The position numbers were made by a program, and so were the translations under genes. A stretch of DNA of 5,845 bases from Comamonadaceae bacterium UBA2334. GTDB lineage: Bacteria; Pseudomonadota; Gammaproteobacteria; Burkholderiales; Burkholderiaceae_C. Below, one piece after another: positions 1 to 5,423 of the stretch (within the stretch, counting starts at the first letter, position 1; the number at the start of each line of letters is the position of its first letter). The notes below the pieces were generated by a model, which searched no databases, was not told the DNA's origin, and saw only the letters and a list, made by a program, of their open reading frames with translations. The stretch covers positions 1 through 5,845 of the forward strand of contig DDUQ01000037.1 of NCBI GenBank assembly GCA_002344885.1, written 5' to 3'.

Positions 1-308
1 TTGGCCGGGCAACCCATGTTGATGTCGATGATCTGCGCGCCACGGTCGATGTTGTAGCGGGCGGCATCGGCCATCATCGCGGCATCGGTGCCGGCAATCT
101 GTACCGCGATGGGGGCAGTCTCTCCGTCGTGGTTGGCGCGGCGCGAGGTCTTCAGGCTGTCCCACAGATCCGGTCGGGAGGTCACCATCTCGCTCACGGC
201 ATAGCCCGCACCCAACTGCTTGCACAGCTTGCGAAAAGGCCGGTCGGTCACGCCCGCCATGGGGGCAACGAACAGGTTGTTGGGCAGGGTATACGGGCCG
301 ATGCGCAT
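1..308 (-). CDS. dusB: tRNA-dihydrouridine synthase DusB, N-terminal part (3' end outside window)
   Basis: FMN-dependent enzyme that uses NADPH to reduce uridine to dihydrouridine in the D-loop of cytosolic tRNAs. The visible 102 residues begin MRIGPYTLPNNLFVAPMAGV, which follows the E. coli DusB wording closely. The FMN-phosphate region APMAG is at residues 15-19, TDRPFR follows at 21-26, VSEM at 38-41, Q70 lies in VQIAGTD, and IIDINMGCPA ends the fragment. Cys100 in the GCP motif is the catalytic cysteine of the Dus family, at the same number as in E. coli DusB. The reading frame is intact to the window edge. The ATG is chosen because the family starts with exactly this MRIG sequence. No Shine-Dalgarno precedes it; the upstream bases are pyrimidine-rich. 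In many proteobacteria fis follows dusB, which would lie to the left and is not visible. DusA and DusC fit less well at the N-terminus. Confidence 0.95.
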   Translation of the reverse strand, partial: MRIGPYTLPNNLFVAPMAGVTDRPFRKLCKQLGAGYAVSEMVTSRPDLWDSLKTSRRANHDGETAPIAVQIAGTDAAMMADAARYNIDRGAQIIDINMGCPA

Positions 309-381
309 GCAGACAGGGAAGGGAGCATCCGGCAGAGAGGTGCTGGACGGGAGCAGACAAGATGCTGAAAAAACAGGCACG

Positions 382-387
382 ATTGTA
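382..387 (-). promoter_or_regulatory. candidate -10 box for dusB
   Basis: Read on the minus strand this is TACAAT, one change from TATAAT, about 75 bases upstream of the dusB ATG. No good TTGACA lies 16-18 bp upstream; the position holds CAGGTT, which overlaps one copy of a tandem TGTCAGGT. The predicted leader would be about 65 nt. The assignment rests on the hexamer and its place only. Confidence 0.35.
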
Positions 388-405
388 CCGCCGCCGCCCA
401 CATCA

Positions 406-426
406 ACCTGACACACCCACCTGACA
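406..426 (-). repeat. tandem 8-mer TGTCAGGT at the dusB -35 position
   Basis: On the minus strand TGTCAGGT occurs twice (426-419 and 413-406), 13 bp start to start. The copy nearer dusB covers the place where a -35 element would sit for the TACAAT at 387-382. It could be a binding site for a transcription factor or chance; I know no regulator with this exact site. Confidence 0.35.
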
Positions 427-430
427 GCTC

Positions 431-483
431 TGTGCCTCCGGCACACCGACCCAAGCCCTTGCCCGCCACCATGGCACGGTGCC
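431..483. repeat. two short palindromes with GGCAC/GTGCC arms upstream of yqaA
   Basis: TGTGCC-TCC-GGCACA at 431-445 is a perfect 6-bp inverted repeat with a 3-base centre. GGCAC-G-GTGCC at 473-483 is a 5-bp inverted repeat around one base. Both use the same half-site in opposite order and lie just before the TATACT at 489-494. Operator-like in position, but unproven. Confidence 0.3.
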
Positions 484-488
484 CTGCC

Positions 489-494
489 TATACT
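489..494 (+). promoter_or_regulatory. candidate -10 box for yqaA
   Basis: TATACT lies 25 bases before the yqaA ATG and would give a leader of roughly 19 nt. The best upstream match, TTGCCC at 459-464, is 24 bp away, too far for a standard -35, and a TG sits one base out of place for an extended -10. So the box is only moderately credible. Confidence 0.35.
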
Positions 495-519
495 TTGCGG
501 CCCTCACCTGCCCCGCCCC

Positions 520-1014
520 ATGGACACCTGGCTTCCACCGCTCCTACAATTTTTCAGCCTGCCCGAGGTCGGGCTGAGCACCGTGTTTGTGGTGGCCATG
601 GTGTCGGCCACGCTGCTGCCCATGGGGTCGGAGCCCGCCGTGTTTGCGCTGGTCAAGCTCAACCCCGAGCTGTTCTGGCCCGCCGTGCTGGTGGCCACCG
701 CTGGCAATACGGTGGGCGGCGCGATCAGCTGGGCCATGGGCTACGGGGCGCACGGTGCCGTGCACCGGGTCAAACCCGAACTGGAGCGCAGCGCGTCAGA
801 ACTGAAAGCACTGCAATGGCTGGAGCGCTTCGGCCCCAAGGCCTGTCTGCTGAGCTGGCTGCCTGCCGTCGGTGACCCGCTGTGTGCCGTCGCAGGCTGG
901 CTCAAGCTGCCATTCTGGCCCTGCGTAGCCTACATGGCTGTGGGCAAACTGGCCCGCTACATCACCATGACGGCCGCTTTGCTGTGGGTGTTTCCCGGAG
1001 CCGTGTCAACATGA
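520..1014 (+). CDS. yqaA: YqaA family inner-membrane protein (DedA/VTT-like)
   Basis: A 164-residue membrane protein of the YqaA family, which is related to DedA/SNARE-associated (VTT) proteins. Its transport role is not settled; some DedA relatives move lipid carriers, but that should not be transferred directly. Hydrophobic stretches lie at about residues 18-35, 52-75, 106-128 and 132-158. Family hallmarks match what I recall of E. coli YqaA in order: SATLLPMGSE (29-38), GNTVGG (62-67), LLSWLPAVGD (110-119), LCAVAGW (121-127) and GKLARY (142-147). E. coli YqaA is about 142 residues, so this one carries a longer N-terminus. The start is the first ATG in frame after a candidate -10; no Shine-Dalgarno is present, the preceding bases being almost all C and T. 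Its stop overlaps the start of the MFS gene (ATGA), suggesting translational coupling. Confidence 0.85.
   Translation: MDTWLPPLLQFFSLPEVGLSTVFVVAMVSATLLPMGSEPAVFALVKLNPELFWPAVLVATAGNTVGGAISWAMGYGAHGAVHRVKPELERSASELKALQWLERFGPKACLLSWLPAVGDPLCAVAGWLKLPFWPCVAYMAVGKLARYITMTAALLWVFPGAVST
997..1000 (+). promoter_or_regulatory. ribosome binding site for the MFS gene
   Basis: GGAG inside the end of yqaA, 10 bases before the ATG at 1011. It supports that ATG over the upstream in-frame ATG at 882, which would force a 43-codon overlap with yqaA. Confidence 0.6.
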
Positions 1015-2237
1015 GTGGCCCGACCAGACCTGCACCGGCCCACCAATCGGTTGGGCCGCGCCACAGCCCTGACGCAGCCGACCCGCGATCGGCCTTGTGG
1101 GCGCTGATGGTCGGCAACTTTGTGATCGGCACGGGCGTGATGGTCGTGCCGGGCACGCTGAACGACATCAGCCACAGCCTGCAGGTCAGCGTGCCGCAGG
1201 CAGGTCTTCTCATCACGGCAGGCGCCATCCTCATGGGTGTGGGTGCGCCGGTGCTGGCCAGCCTGGTGGCCGGCTGGGACCGCCGACGCCTGCTGGCCGC
1301 CACCTTGTTGTGGTACGGCCTGATGCTGGCCGCCTGCGCTGTCGCCCCGGGCTATGACAGCCTGCTGCCGCTGAGGGTATTGGCCATGCTGGCACCGGCC
1401 GTGTTCACGCCCCAGGCAGCCGCCAGTATTGGCGTGATGGTGCTGCCAGCGCAGCGCGGCAAGGCCATCACCTTCGTGTTCCTCGGGTGGTCGGTGGCCT
1501 CGGTGGCAGGCATGCCACTCGGTGCCTGGGTCGGAGAAACCTGGGGCTGGCGCTGGGCGTTTGGAGGGGTGGCGGTCATGGCCGTTGCGTGTGCGGCATG
1601 GATCTGGCAAGTCATGCCCAACGCGGTTCGCCCTGCCGCGCTGTCGCGACAGGCATGGGCCAGCGCCCTGCAGTCCGGCCCGCTGATGCGGGTGGTGGGC
1701 GTGACGTTGCTGTCGTCTTTCGGGCAATTCACGCTGTTTTCCTACTTTGCCCCGTTTTTCAAGCAGACCTTGCAAGCCGATGCCCAGACGCTATCGCTGC
1801 TGTTCCTGTGGTTCGGTGCATTCGGCCTGGCCGGCAACCTGGTGCTGACCCGGGTGATTGACCGACTGGGCGCCTCACGTGCCGTCCTGCTGACGCTGGG
1901 GCTCATGTTGCTGTCGCAGCTGCTGTGGCCGCTGGGTCAAGGCACCTTGAGCATGGCAGCCGTGCTGGTGCCGTGGGCACTGGGTTGCTTTGCGGCCAAT
2001 TCCGCCCAGCAGGCAAGACTGGTCGGGCTGTCACCGACCCTCGCACCCGGCACCATTGCCCTGAACACCTCGGCCATGTACGGCGGGCAGGCCATGGGAG
2101 CGGCCCTGGGCGGCTGGATGATCGCCCAGGGCCAGATGCTGCAGTTGCATTGGGTCAGCCTGGCACTGCTGCTGGCTGCCGTGTGGCTGAGTGTGCGGGC
2201 AGATTCAAGACGACCCATCACAACCCCAAGCAGTTGA
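1011..2237 (+). CDS. MFS transporter, DHA1-type (AraJ/NepI-like exporter)
   Basis: A 408-residue major facilitator superfamily protein, the usual size for the 12-helix DHA1 drug/metabolite:H+ antiporters. The first 25 residues are hydrophilic and Pro/Ala-rich. Helices begin at ALWALMVGNF (about 28). A motif-A-like loop is at 78-95, ending GWDRRRLL. A motif-C-like sequence with the GMPLG and GWRWAF typical of AraJ/NepI/YdhP-type exporters spans 167-184. A second-half motif-A equivalent (NLVLTRVIDRLGASR) is at 276-290, and a hydrophilic central loop at about 202-225. The substrate cannot be read from sequence; efflux of a small metabolite, sugar or drug is likely. The start is chosen from the ATGA overlap with yqaA, the GGAG 10 bases upstream, and normal family length. 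High GC (81 of 120 bases in 1501-1560 plus 1801-1860). It probably shares the yqaA transcript. Confidence 0.88.
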   Translation: MSGPTRPAPAHQSVGPRHSPDAADPRSALWALMVGNFVIGTGVMVVPGTLNDISHSLQVSVPQAGLLITAGAILMGVGAPVLASLVAGWDRRRLLAATLLWYGLMLAACAVAPGYDSLLPLRVLAMLAPAVFTPQAAASIGVMVLPAQRGKAITFVFLGWSVASVAGMPLGAWVGETWGWRWAFGGVAVMAVACAAWIWQVMPNAVRPAALSRQAWASALQSGPLMRVVGVTLLSSFGQFTLFSYFAPFFKQTLQADAQTLSLLFLWFGAFGLAGNLVLTRVIDRLGASRAVLLTLGLMLLSQLLWPLGQGTLSMAAVLVPWALGCFAANSAQQARLVGLSPTLAPGTIALNTSAMYGGQAMGAALGGWMIAQGQMLQLHWVSLALLLAAVWLSVRADSRRPITTPSS

Positions 2238-2285
2238 CAGGCAAATCAACCAGCTCCAGGGGTTATCATGCAAAAACCCATTTTC

Positions 2286-2291
2286 AGGAGG
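2286..2291 (+). promoter_or_regulatory. consensus Shine-Dalgarno for the small exported protein
   Basis: AGGAGG with a 5-base spacer to the ATG at 2297. It is the strongest ribosome binding site in the window, fixes the start, and suggests high translation. Confidence 0.85.
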
Positions 2292-2296
2292 TTGCA

Positions 2297-2674
2297 ATGT
2301 CCACAAACATCGTCAAATTTGCTGTTGCCAGCGCCGTTTCTATCTGCGCTCAATGGCTGCCGGCTCAATCATTAGCCGGCGATGCCGACTTCACGCTTGT
2401 CAACCGCACCGGCTATGCCATCGCTGAAGTGTATGTATCACCCGCCAACAAGAACAGTTGGGGCAGAGACCGTCTGGGGCGCAACATCCTGGACAACGGA
2501 CGTGCAAAACTGTTCACGTTTTCGGATTCAGCCAACTGCATGCAGGACATCATGGTGGTCTTCGATGACGACGGCTCCAAGGTCGTCTGGGAAGATTTCG
2601 ACCTGTGCGCGCTGAACAAAATCACCCTGCGTTACAACAGGAAAACCGACGTGGTGAGCGCTGACGTCGAGTGA
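2297..2674 (+). CDS. small exported protein of unknown function
   Basis: A 125-residue protein I cannot assign a function to. Residues 1-27 form a Sec signal peptide: MSTNIVK, a hydrophobic core (FAVASAVSICAQWLPA), and a likely cut after SLA27. The mature part is about 98 residues, acidic, probably beta-rich, with two cysteines (C81 and C104) that could form a disulfide in the periplasm. It contains DFTLVNRTGYAIAEVYVSP (31-49), an acidic VVFDDDGSKVVWEDFDLC stretch (87-104) and ITLRYNRKT near the end. This pattern resembles a widespread family of secreted hypothetical proteins sharing an N-x-TG-Y-x-I-x-E-V-Y-V-SP motif, as I recall it; some database names for that family look unreliable. The gene lies 59 bases after the MFS stop, so it may be read through or have its own promoter (TATCAT at 2264-2269, with no properly spaced -35). 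GC over 2281-2640 is about 54% (193/360). Confidence 0.85.
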   Translation: MSTNIVKFAVASAVSICAQWLPAQSLAGDADFTLVNRTGYAIAEVYVSPANKNSWGRDRLGRNILDNGRAKLFTFSDSANCMQDIMVVFDDDGSKVVWEDFDLCALNKITLRYNRKTDVVSADVE

Positions 2675-2686
2675 TCCAGACGTCAG
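2661..2686. terminator. perfect 8-bp stem-loop over the stop codon of the small exported protein gene
   Basis: CTGACGTC (2661-2668) and GACGTCAG (2679-2686) pair perfectly around a 10-base loop that holds the TGA at 2672-2674. There is no following T-run, so it is not a standard intrinsic terminator. It may protect the mRNA 3' end or help Rho-dependent termination between the convergent genes. Confidence 0.4.
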
Positions 2687-2704
2687 ACCTGAGTAACCGT
2701 CAGT

Positions 2705-2753
2705 CCCGGATGCCACCCAGCGGCCCAGCGGCCGAATCGATCGGCATGCCGGG
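2705..2753. terminator. nested stem-loop between convergent genes
   Basis: CCCGGATGCC (2705-2714) pairs with GGCAT-CCGGG (2743-2753) with one bulged G at 2748. The 28-base loop contains its own hairpin, CGGCC (2721-2725) with GGCCG (2730-2734). The structure is nearly symmetric and could act for transcripts from both sides, but no T-run follows on either strand. Confidence 0.4.
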
Positions 2754-2789
2754 GCGTGACGGCAGGGCAACAGCACTACGTTAGCTGAC

Positions 2790-3884
2790 TCAGACGTTGA
2801 ACAGGAAGTTGAGCACGTCGCCGTCTTTGACCACGTACTCCTTGCCTTCAGCCCGCATCTTGCCCGCATCCTTCGCGCCCTGCTCACCCTTGAGCGCAAT
2901 GTAGTCGTCGAACGCGATGGTCTGTGCGCGGATGAAGCCCCGCTCGAAGTCACCATGGATAACGCCCGCCGCCTTGGGGGCCATGTCGCCGATGTGGATG
3001 GTCCAGGCGCGCACTTCCTTCACACCTGCGGTGAAGTAGGTCTGCAGGCCCAACAGCTTGAAGCCCGCACGAATCAGTCGGTTCAGGCCAGGCTCGTCCT
3101 GGCCCAGCTCCTTCAGGAATTCCAACCGGTCAGCATCGTCCATTTCGCTCAACTCGGCCTCGATCTTGGCGCAAATGGCCACCACCGGGGCGTTCTGGCC
3201 ATCGGCGTAGGCGCGCAACTTGTCCAGCAGCGGGTTGTTGTCGAAACCGTCTTCGCTGACATTGCCCACAAACATGGCCGACTTGGCGGTGATGAGGCAC
3301 AGGGGTTTGAGCAGAATCTTTTCCTGATCGTTCAGGTCCAGCGTGCGCACTGGCTTGCCTTCGTTCAGCACCGCCTGCACCTTGGTGAGGATCTGCACCA
3401 GGGCGGCGGCTTCCTTGTCGTTGCCGCTTTTGGCCGCCTTGGTGTAACGCTGCAAACTCTTCTCGACGGTACCCAGGTCGGCCAGACACAGTTCGGTCTG
3501 AATGACTTCGATGTCGGAAATCGGGTCCACCTTGCCCGCCACATGGATCACATTGTCGTCTTCAAAACAACGCACCACGTTCACGATGGCATCGGTCTCG
3601 CGGATGTGGGCCAGAAACTGGTTGCCCAGACCTTCCCCCTGGCTGGCACCAGCCACCAGACCGGCAATGTCCACAAACTCGACGATGGCGGGCACGATGC
3701 GCTCGGGCTTGATGATGTCAGCCAGTTGCTGCAGACGGGGGTCGGGCACCTCCACCACACCCACATTGGGTTCGATGGTGCAAAAGGGGTAGTTCTCTGC
3801 CGCAATGCCCGCCTTGGTCAGCGCGTTGAACAGGGTGCTTTTGCCGACGTTGGGCAGGCCGACGATGCCGCATTTCAAACTCAT
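2790..3884 (-). CDS. ychF: redox-regulated P-loop ATPase YchF (OLA1 family)
   Basis: Universally conserved TRAFAC-class protein that binds the ribosome and prefers ATP over GTP; in bacteria it is linked to stress and translation control. At 364 residues it is almost the length of E. coli YchF (363). In order: G1/P-loop GLPNVGKST (9-17); NYPFCTIEPN (31-40); G3 as DIAGL (72-76) followed by VAGASQGEGLGNQFL, with the usual hydrophobic residue in place of the catalytic Gln, as in HAS NTPases; a helical, probably coiled-coil insertion at about 125-195; the altered G4 NVSE (208-211) instead of NKxD, which explains ATP preference; AKIEAEL (239-245); and a C-terminal TGS domain from QTYFTAG (281) to the end, with GVIHGDFERGFIRAQTI and a final VLNFLFNV. 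The start is fixed by family length and by AGAGGA 6 bases upstream. It is convergent with the small exported gene and divergent from the monooxygenase. Confidence 0.98.
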   Translation of the reverse strand: MSLKCGIVGLPNVGKSTLFNALTKAGIAAENYPFCTIEPNVGVVEVPDPRLQQLADIIKPERIVPAIVEFVDIAGLVAGASQGEGLGNQFLAHIRETDAIVNVVRCFEDDNVIHVAGKVDPISDIEVIQTELCLADLGTVEKSLQRYTKAAKSGNDKEAAALVQILTKVQAVLNEGKPVRTLDLNDQEKILLKPLCLITAKSAMFVGNVSEDGFDNNPLLDKLRAYADGQNAPVVAICAKIEAELSEMDDADRLEFLKELGQDEPGLNRLIRAGFKLLGLQTYFTAGVKEVRAWTIHIGDMAPKAAGVIHGDFERGFIRAQTIAFDDYIALKGEQGAKDAGKMRAEGKEYVVKDGDVLNFLFNV

Positions 3885-3890
3885 GGGTGA

Positions 3891-3896
3891 TCCTCT
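3891..3896 (-). promoter_or_regulatory. ribosome binding site for ychF
   Basis: AGAGGA on the minus strand, 6 bases before the ATG at 3884-3882. It rejects the longer in-frame starts further upstream, including the ATG only a few codons before. Confidence 0.8.
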
Positions 3897-3943
3897 GGAC
3901 ATCTCAGGTATCCGCCACCGGGCGCGACAACCAGTCGACGTGT

Positions 3944-4040
3944 GCTGCGCCAACGCAGCGTGTTTGACGATTTGGAGCGGGGCCGCATGCGGCCTGACCG
4001 GTGCGTGACCGGCACGGCTCAGAGCCCCTGACGAGAGCCG
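3944..4040 (-). promoter_or_regulatory. hairpin-rich putative 5' leader of ychF
   Basis: If the TACAAT at 4049-4044 is the -10, transcription would start near 4037 and leave a leader of about 150 nt. Perfect inverted repeats in this stretch are CGGCTC/GAGCCG (4015-4020 with 4035-4040), CCGGT/ACCGG (3998-4002 with 4008-4012), the 14-base palindrome GGCCGCATGCGGCC (3981-3994) and GCTGCG/CGCAGC (3944-3949 with 3954-3959, loop CCAA). TGACCGG also occurs twice 11 bp apart (3995 and 4006). I recognise no known riboswitch class; it may be a regulatory leader or merely GC-rich sequence. Confidence 0.35.
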
Positions 4041-4043
4041 AGG

Positions 4044-4049
4044 ATTGTA
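4044..4049 (-). promoter_or_regulatory. candidate -10 box for ychF
   Basis: TACAAT on the minus strand, the same hexamer and GGTACAATC context as the one upstream of dusB. The -35 position (17-bp spacer) reads ATGTGG, a poor match. Its recurrence before two genes supports it as a local promoter style. Confidence 0.4.
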
Positions 4050-4142
4050 CCGACCCCCATGCCGCCCCACATCTCCACCATCAGACCGACCAACCTGCCG
4101 CGAGCGAGACCCCGCAAAGGCCAAGCTTGCAAGCCCTCAACT

Positions 4143-4148
4143 TAAAAT
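4143..4148 (+). promoter_or_regulatory. candidate -10 box just before the UbiH-like gene
   Basis: TAAAAT ends 7 bases before the ATG at 4156. With normal -10 to start-site distance, transcription would begin at or next to the A of the ATG, giving a leaderless or nearly leaderless mRNA. This agrees with the lack of any Shine-Dalgarno. No clear -35 is seen; a palindrome GCTTGCAAGC lies at 4125-4134. Confidence 0.45.
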
Positions 4149-4155
4149 CCGCCGC

Positions 4156-5298
4156 ATGACCCAACGATTTGACGTGTGCATTCGCGGCGGCGGCATCGTC
4201 GGCAGCACCCTGGCGTTGCTGCTGGCCCAGCAACGTTTGCGTGTGGCCCTGTGCGCCCGACCACCGGCTGCCCAAACCGGCCACAGCGACATCCGGGCGT
4301 ATGCACTGAATGCCGCCTCGCGCAGGGTGCTTGAGGCGGTGCGCGCATGGCCCGAAGCCGCGATTCACACCGACACTGCCCCGCCCGTGACCCCTGTCAC
4401 GCAGATGCACGTTCAGGGCGACCAGGGTGGCCGACTGGTGTTCGATGCCGCGTCAGCGGGTGAACAGGTCCTGAACTGGATCGTCGATGTGCCTGCGCTG
4501 GAAGCCAGGTTGTCGGATGCCATCCGCTTTCAGGGTCACATCCAGGTTTTCACCGGCGAAGTGCCACCGCCAGCCGCTGCGCTGACCGTCATCTGCGAAG
4601 GCAAGCGCAGTGCCACGCGCGAAGAATGGGGCATGCGCTACGACATCACGCCCTACCCCCACCATGCTCTGGCAGCCCGCTTGAGACTTGCCCAACCACA
4701 TGCAGGGGTTGCACGCCAGTGGTTCCACCAGGGCGAAATCCTCGCCTTGCTGCCGCTCGGGGGCGAAACGGGCGACACCGTGGCACTGGTCTGGTCTGTG
4801 CCACCCGAGAAGGCGGCCCTGTTGATGCAGATGGACGAACCCACGTTTGCCGACAACCTGGCGCAGGTTTGCAGCTTGAACCCGGCCGACGTGACCGTGA
4901 CGCACACGGCCAGAAGTTGGCCCCTGGAACTGTCCCAGGCCACTGACTGGGTTCGCCCGGGCGTCGCGCTGGCAGGTGATGCCGCACATGCCATGCACCC
5001 GCTGGCAGGCCAAGGCCTGAACGTGGGCCTGGGTGATGCGGCCGAACTCAACCGTGTGTTGCAAGACCGTGAATACTGGCGCGAGCCTGGCGACATCAAA
5101 TTGCTCAGAAAATATGAGCGTTCACGCAAGACTGCATTTGCCGCAATGGGCAATTTGACTGACGGATTGTTCCAACTCTTCCATGCCGACAGCCGGTGGT
5201 TACAGACGGCACGCAACCTGGGCCTCAACGGGGTGAACCAACTGTCGCCGGTCAAAACATGGCTGACACGTCAGGCCACAGGCAGCGAAGCGGCTTGA
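4156..5298 (+). CDS. FAD-dependent monooxygenase, UbiH/UbiF/VisC (COQ6) family
   Basis: A 380-residue flavoprotein hydroxylase, probably acting on a ubiquinone ring precursor at the inner membrane. The N-terminal Rossmann fold has GGGIVG (11-16, the GxGxxG FAD site) followed by a helix and RVALCAR. DIRAYALNAASRRVLE (45-60) matches the family's R-x-x-AL-x-x-x-S segment. LTVICEGKRSATRE (143-156) occupies the place of the usual ADG-x-x-S-x-x-R motif, but with CEG in place of ADG. The second FAD motif, ALAGDAAHAMHPLAGQGLN (271-289), is canonical, as is the following GLGDAAEL. Length is normal (about 380-400). Which ring carbon is hydroxylated cannot be told, so no symbol is given. The start follows a TAAAAT box directly and has no Shine-Dalgarno; the longer in-frame start at 4045 lacks support. 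The DsbC-type gene follows 125 bases downstream. Confidence 0.9.
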   Translation: MTQRFDVCIRGGGIVGSTLALLLAQQRLRVALCARPPAAQTGHSDIRAYALNAASRRVLEAVRAWPEAAIHTDTAPPVTPVTQMHVQGDQGGRLVFDAASAGEQVLNWIVDVPALEARLSDAIRFQGHIQVFTGEVPPPAAALTVICEGKRSATREEWGMRYDITPYPHHALAARLRLAQPHAGVARQWFHQGEILALLPLGGETGDTVALVWSVPPEKAALLMQMDEPTFADNLAQVCSLNPADVTVTHTARSWPLELSQATDWVRPGVALAGDAAHAMHPLAGQGLNVGLGDAAELNRVLQDREYWREPGDIKLLRKYERSRKTAFAAMGNLTDGLFQLFHADSRWLQTARNLGLNGVNQLSPVKTWLTRQATGSEAA

Positions 5299-5357
5299 CC
5301 GCGGCCTGAGCCCCGCACCCTTGCAAGGAACCAAGCTGCTTCCCCTGAGTCTTGCCA

Positions 5358-5383
5358 TGGTGCACGCCGCAAGAGGTGCACCA
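5358..5383 (+). terminator. perfect 8-bp stem-loop between the monooxygenase and the DsbC-type gene
   Basis: TGGTGCAC (5358-5365) pairs with GTGCACCA (5376-5383) around a 10-base loop; CTTG (5351-5354) and CAAG (5389-5392) could extend it past an internal loop. No T-run follows. It may end or attenuate the upstream transcript or shape the leader of the next gene. Confidence 0.4.
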
Positions 5384-5423
5384 CCCGTCAAGCCCCAACG
5401 GCCTCCTCTACACCCCGCAACAC

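Noticed and set aside
882..1010. 43-codon N-terminal extension of the MFS protein
   Set aside because: It would overlap yqaA deeply, adds Arg-rich non-family sequence, and lacks the good ribosome binding site seen at 1011.
957..1775. 272-codon minus-strand frame antisense to the MFS gene
   Set aside because: His/Arg/Gln-rich composition typical of a shadow frame; the plus strand encodes a convincing 12-helix transporter.
2234..2269. Perfect TTGACA at 2234-2239 with TATCAT at 2264-2269
   Set aside because: The spacer is 24 bp, too long for a standard sigma-70 promoter; TTGACA overlaps the MFS stop codon and may be chance.
2955..3890. Long plus-strand reading frame of 311 codons antisense to ychF
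   Set aside because: It is fully inside the clearly conserved ychF frame on the other strand; long antisense frames are common in GC-rich DNA and its protein has no recognisable domain.
3981..3994. 14-base palindrome as a stand-alone attachment or recombination site
   Set aside because: No integrase, duplicated flank or mobile gene is nearby; it is better read as part of the ychF leader.
3944..4040. Possible tRNA or small RNA gene from the clustered stems
   Set aside because: The stems do not make a cloverleaf and there is no T-loop GTTCRA or CCA end.
3885..4124. 80-codon N-terminal extension of YchF
   Set aside because: YchF proteins start at MSLKCGIVGLPN; the AGAGGA site precedes the shorter start.
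1769..5327. The 8-mer CTTGCAAG occurs three times (1769, 4126, 5320)
   Set aside because: More than expected by chance, but one copy is inside the MFS coding sequence and the flanks differ; no known uptake or regulatory motif fits. A genome-wide count would be needed.
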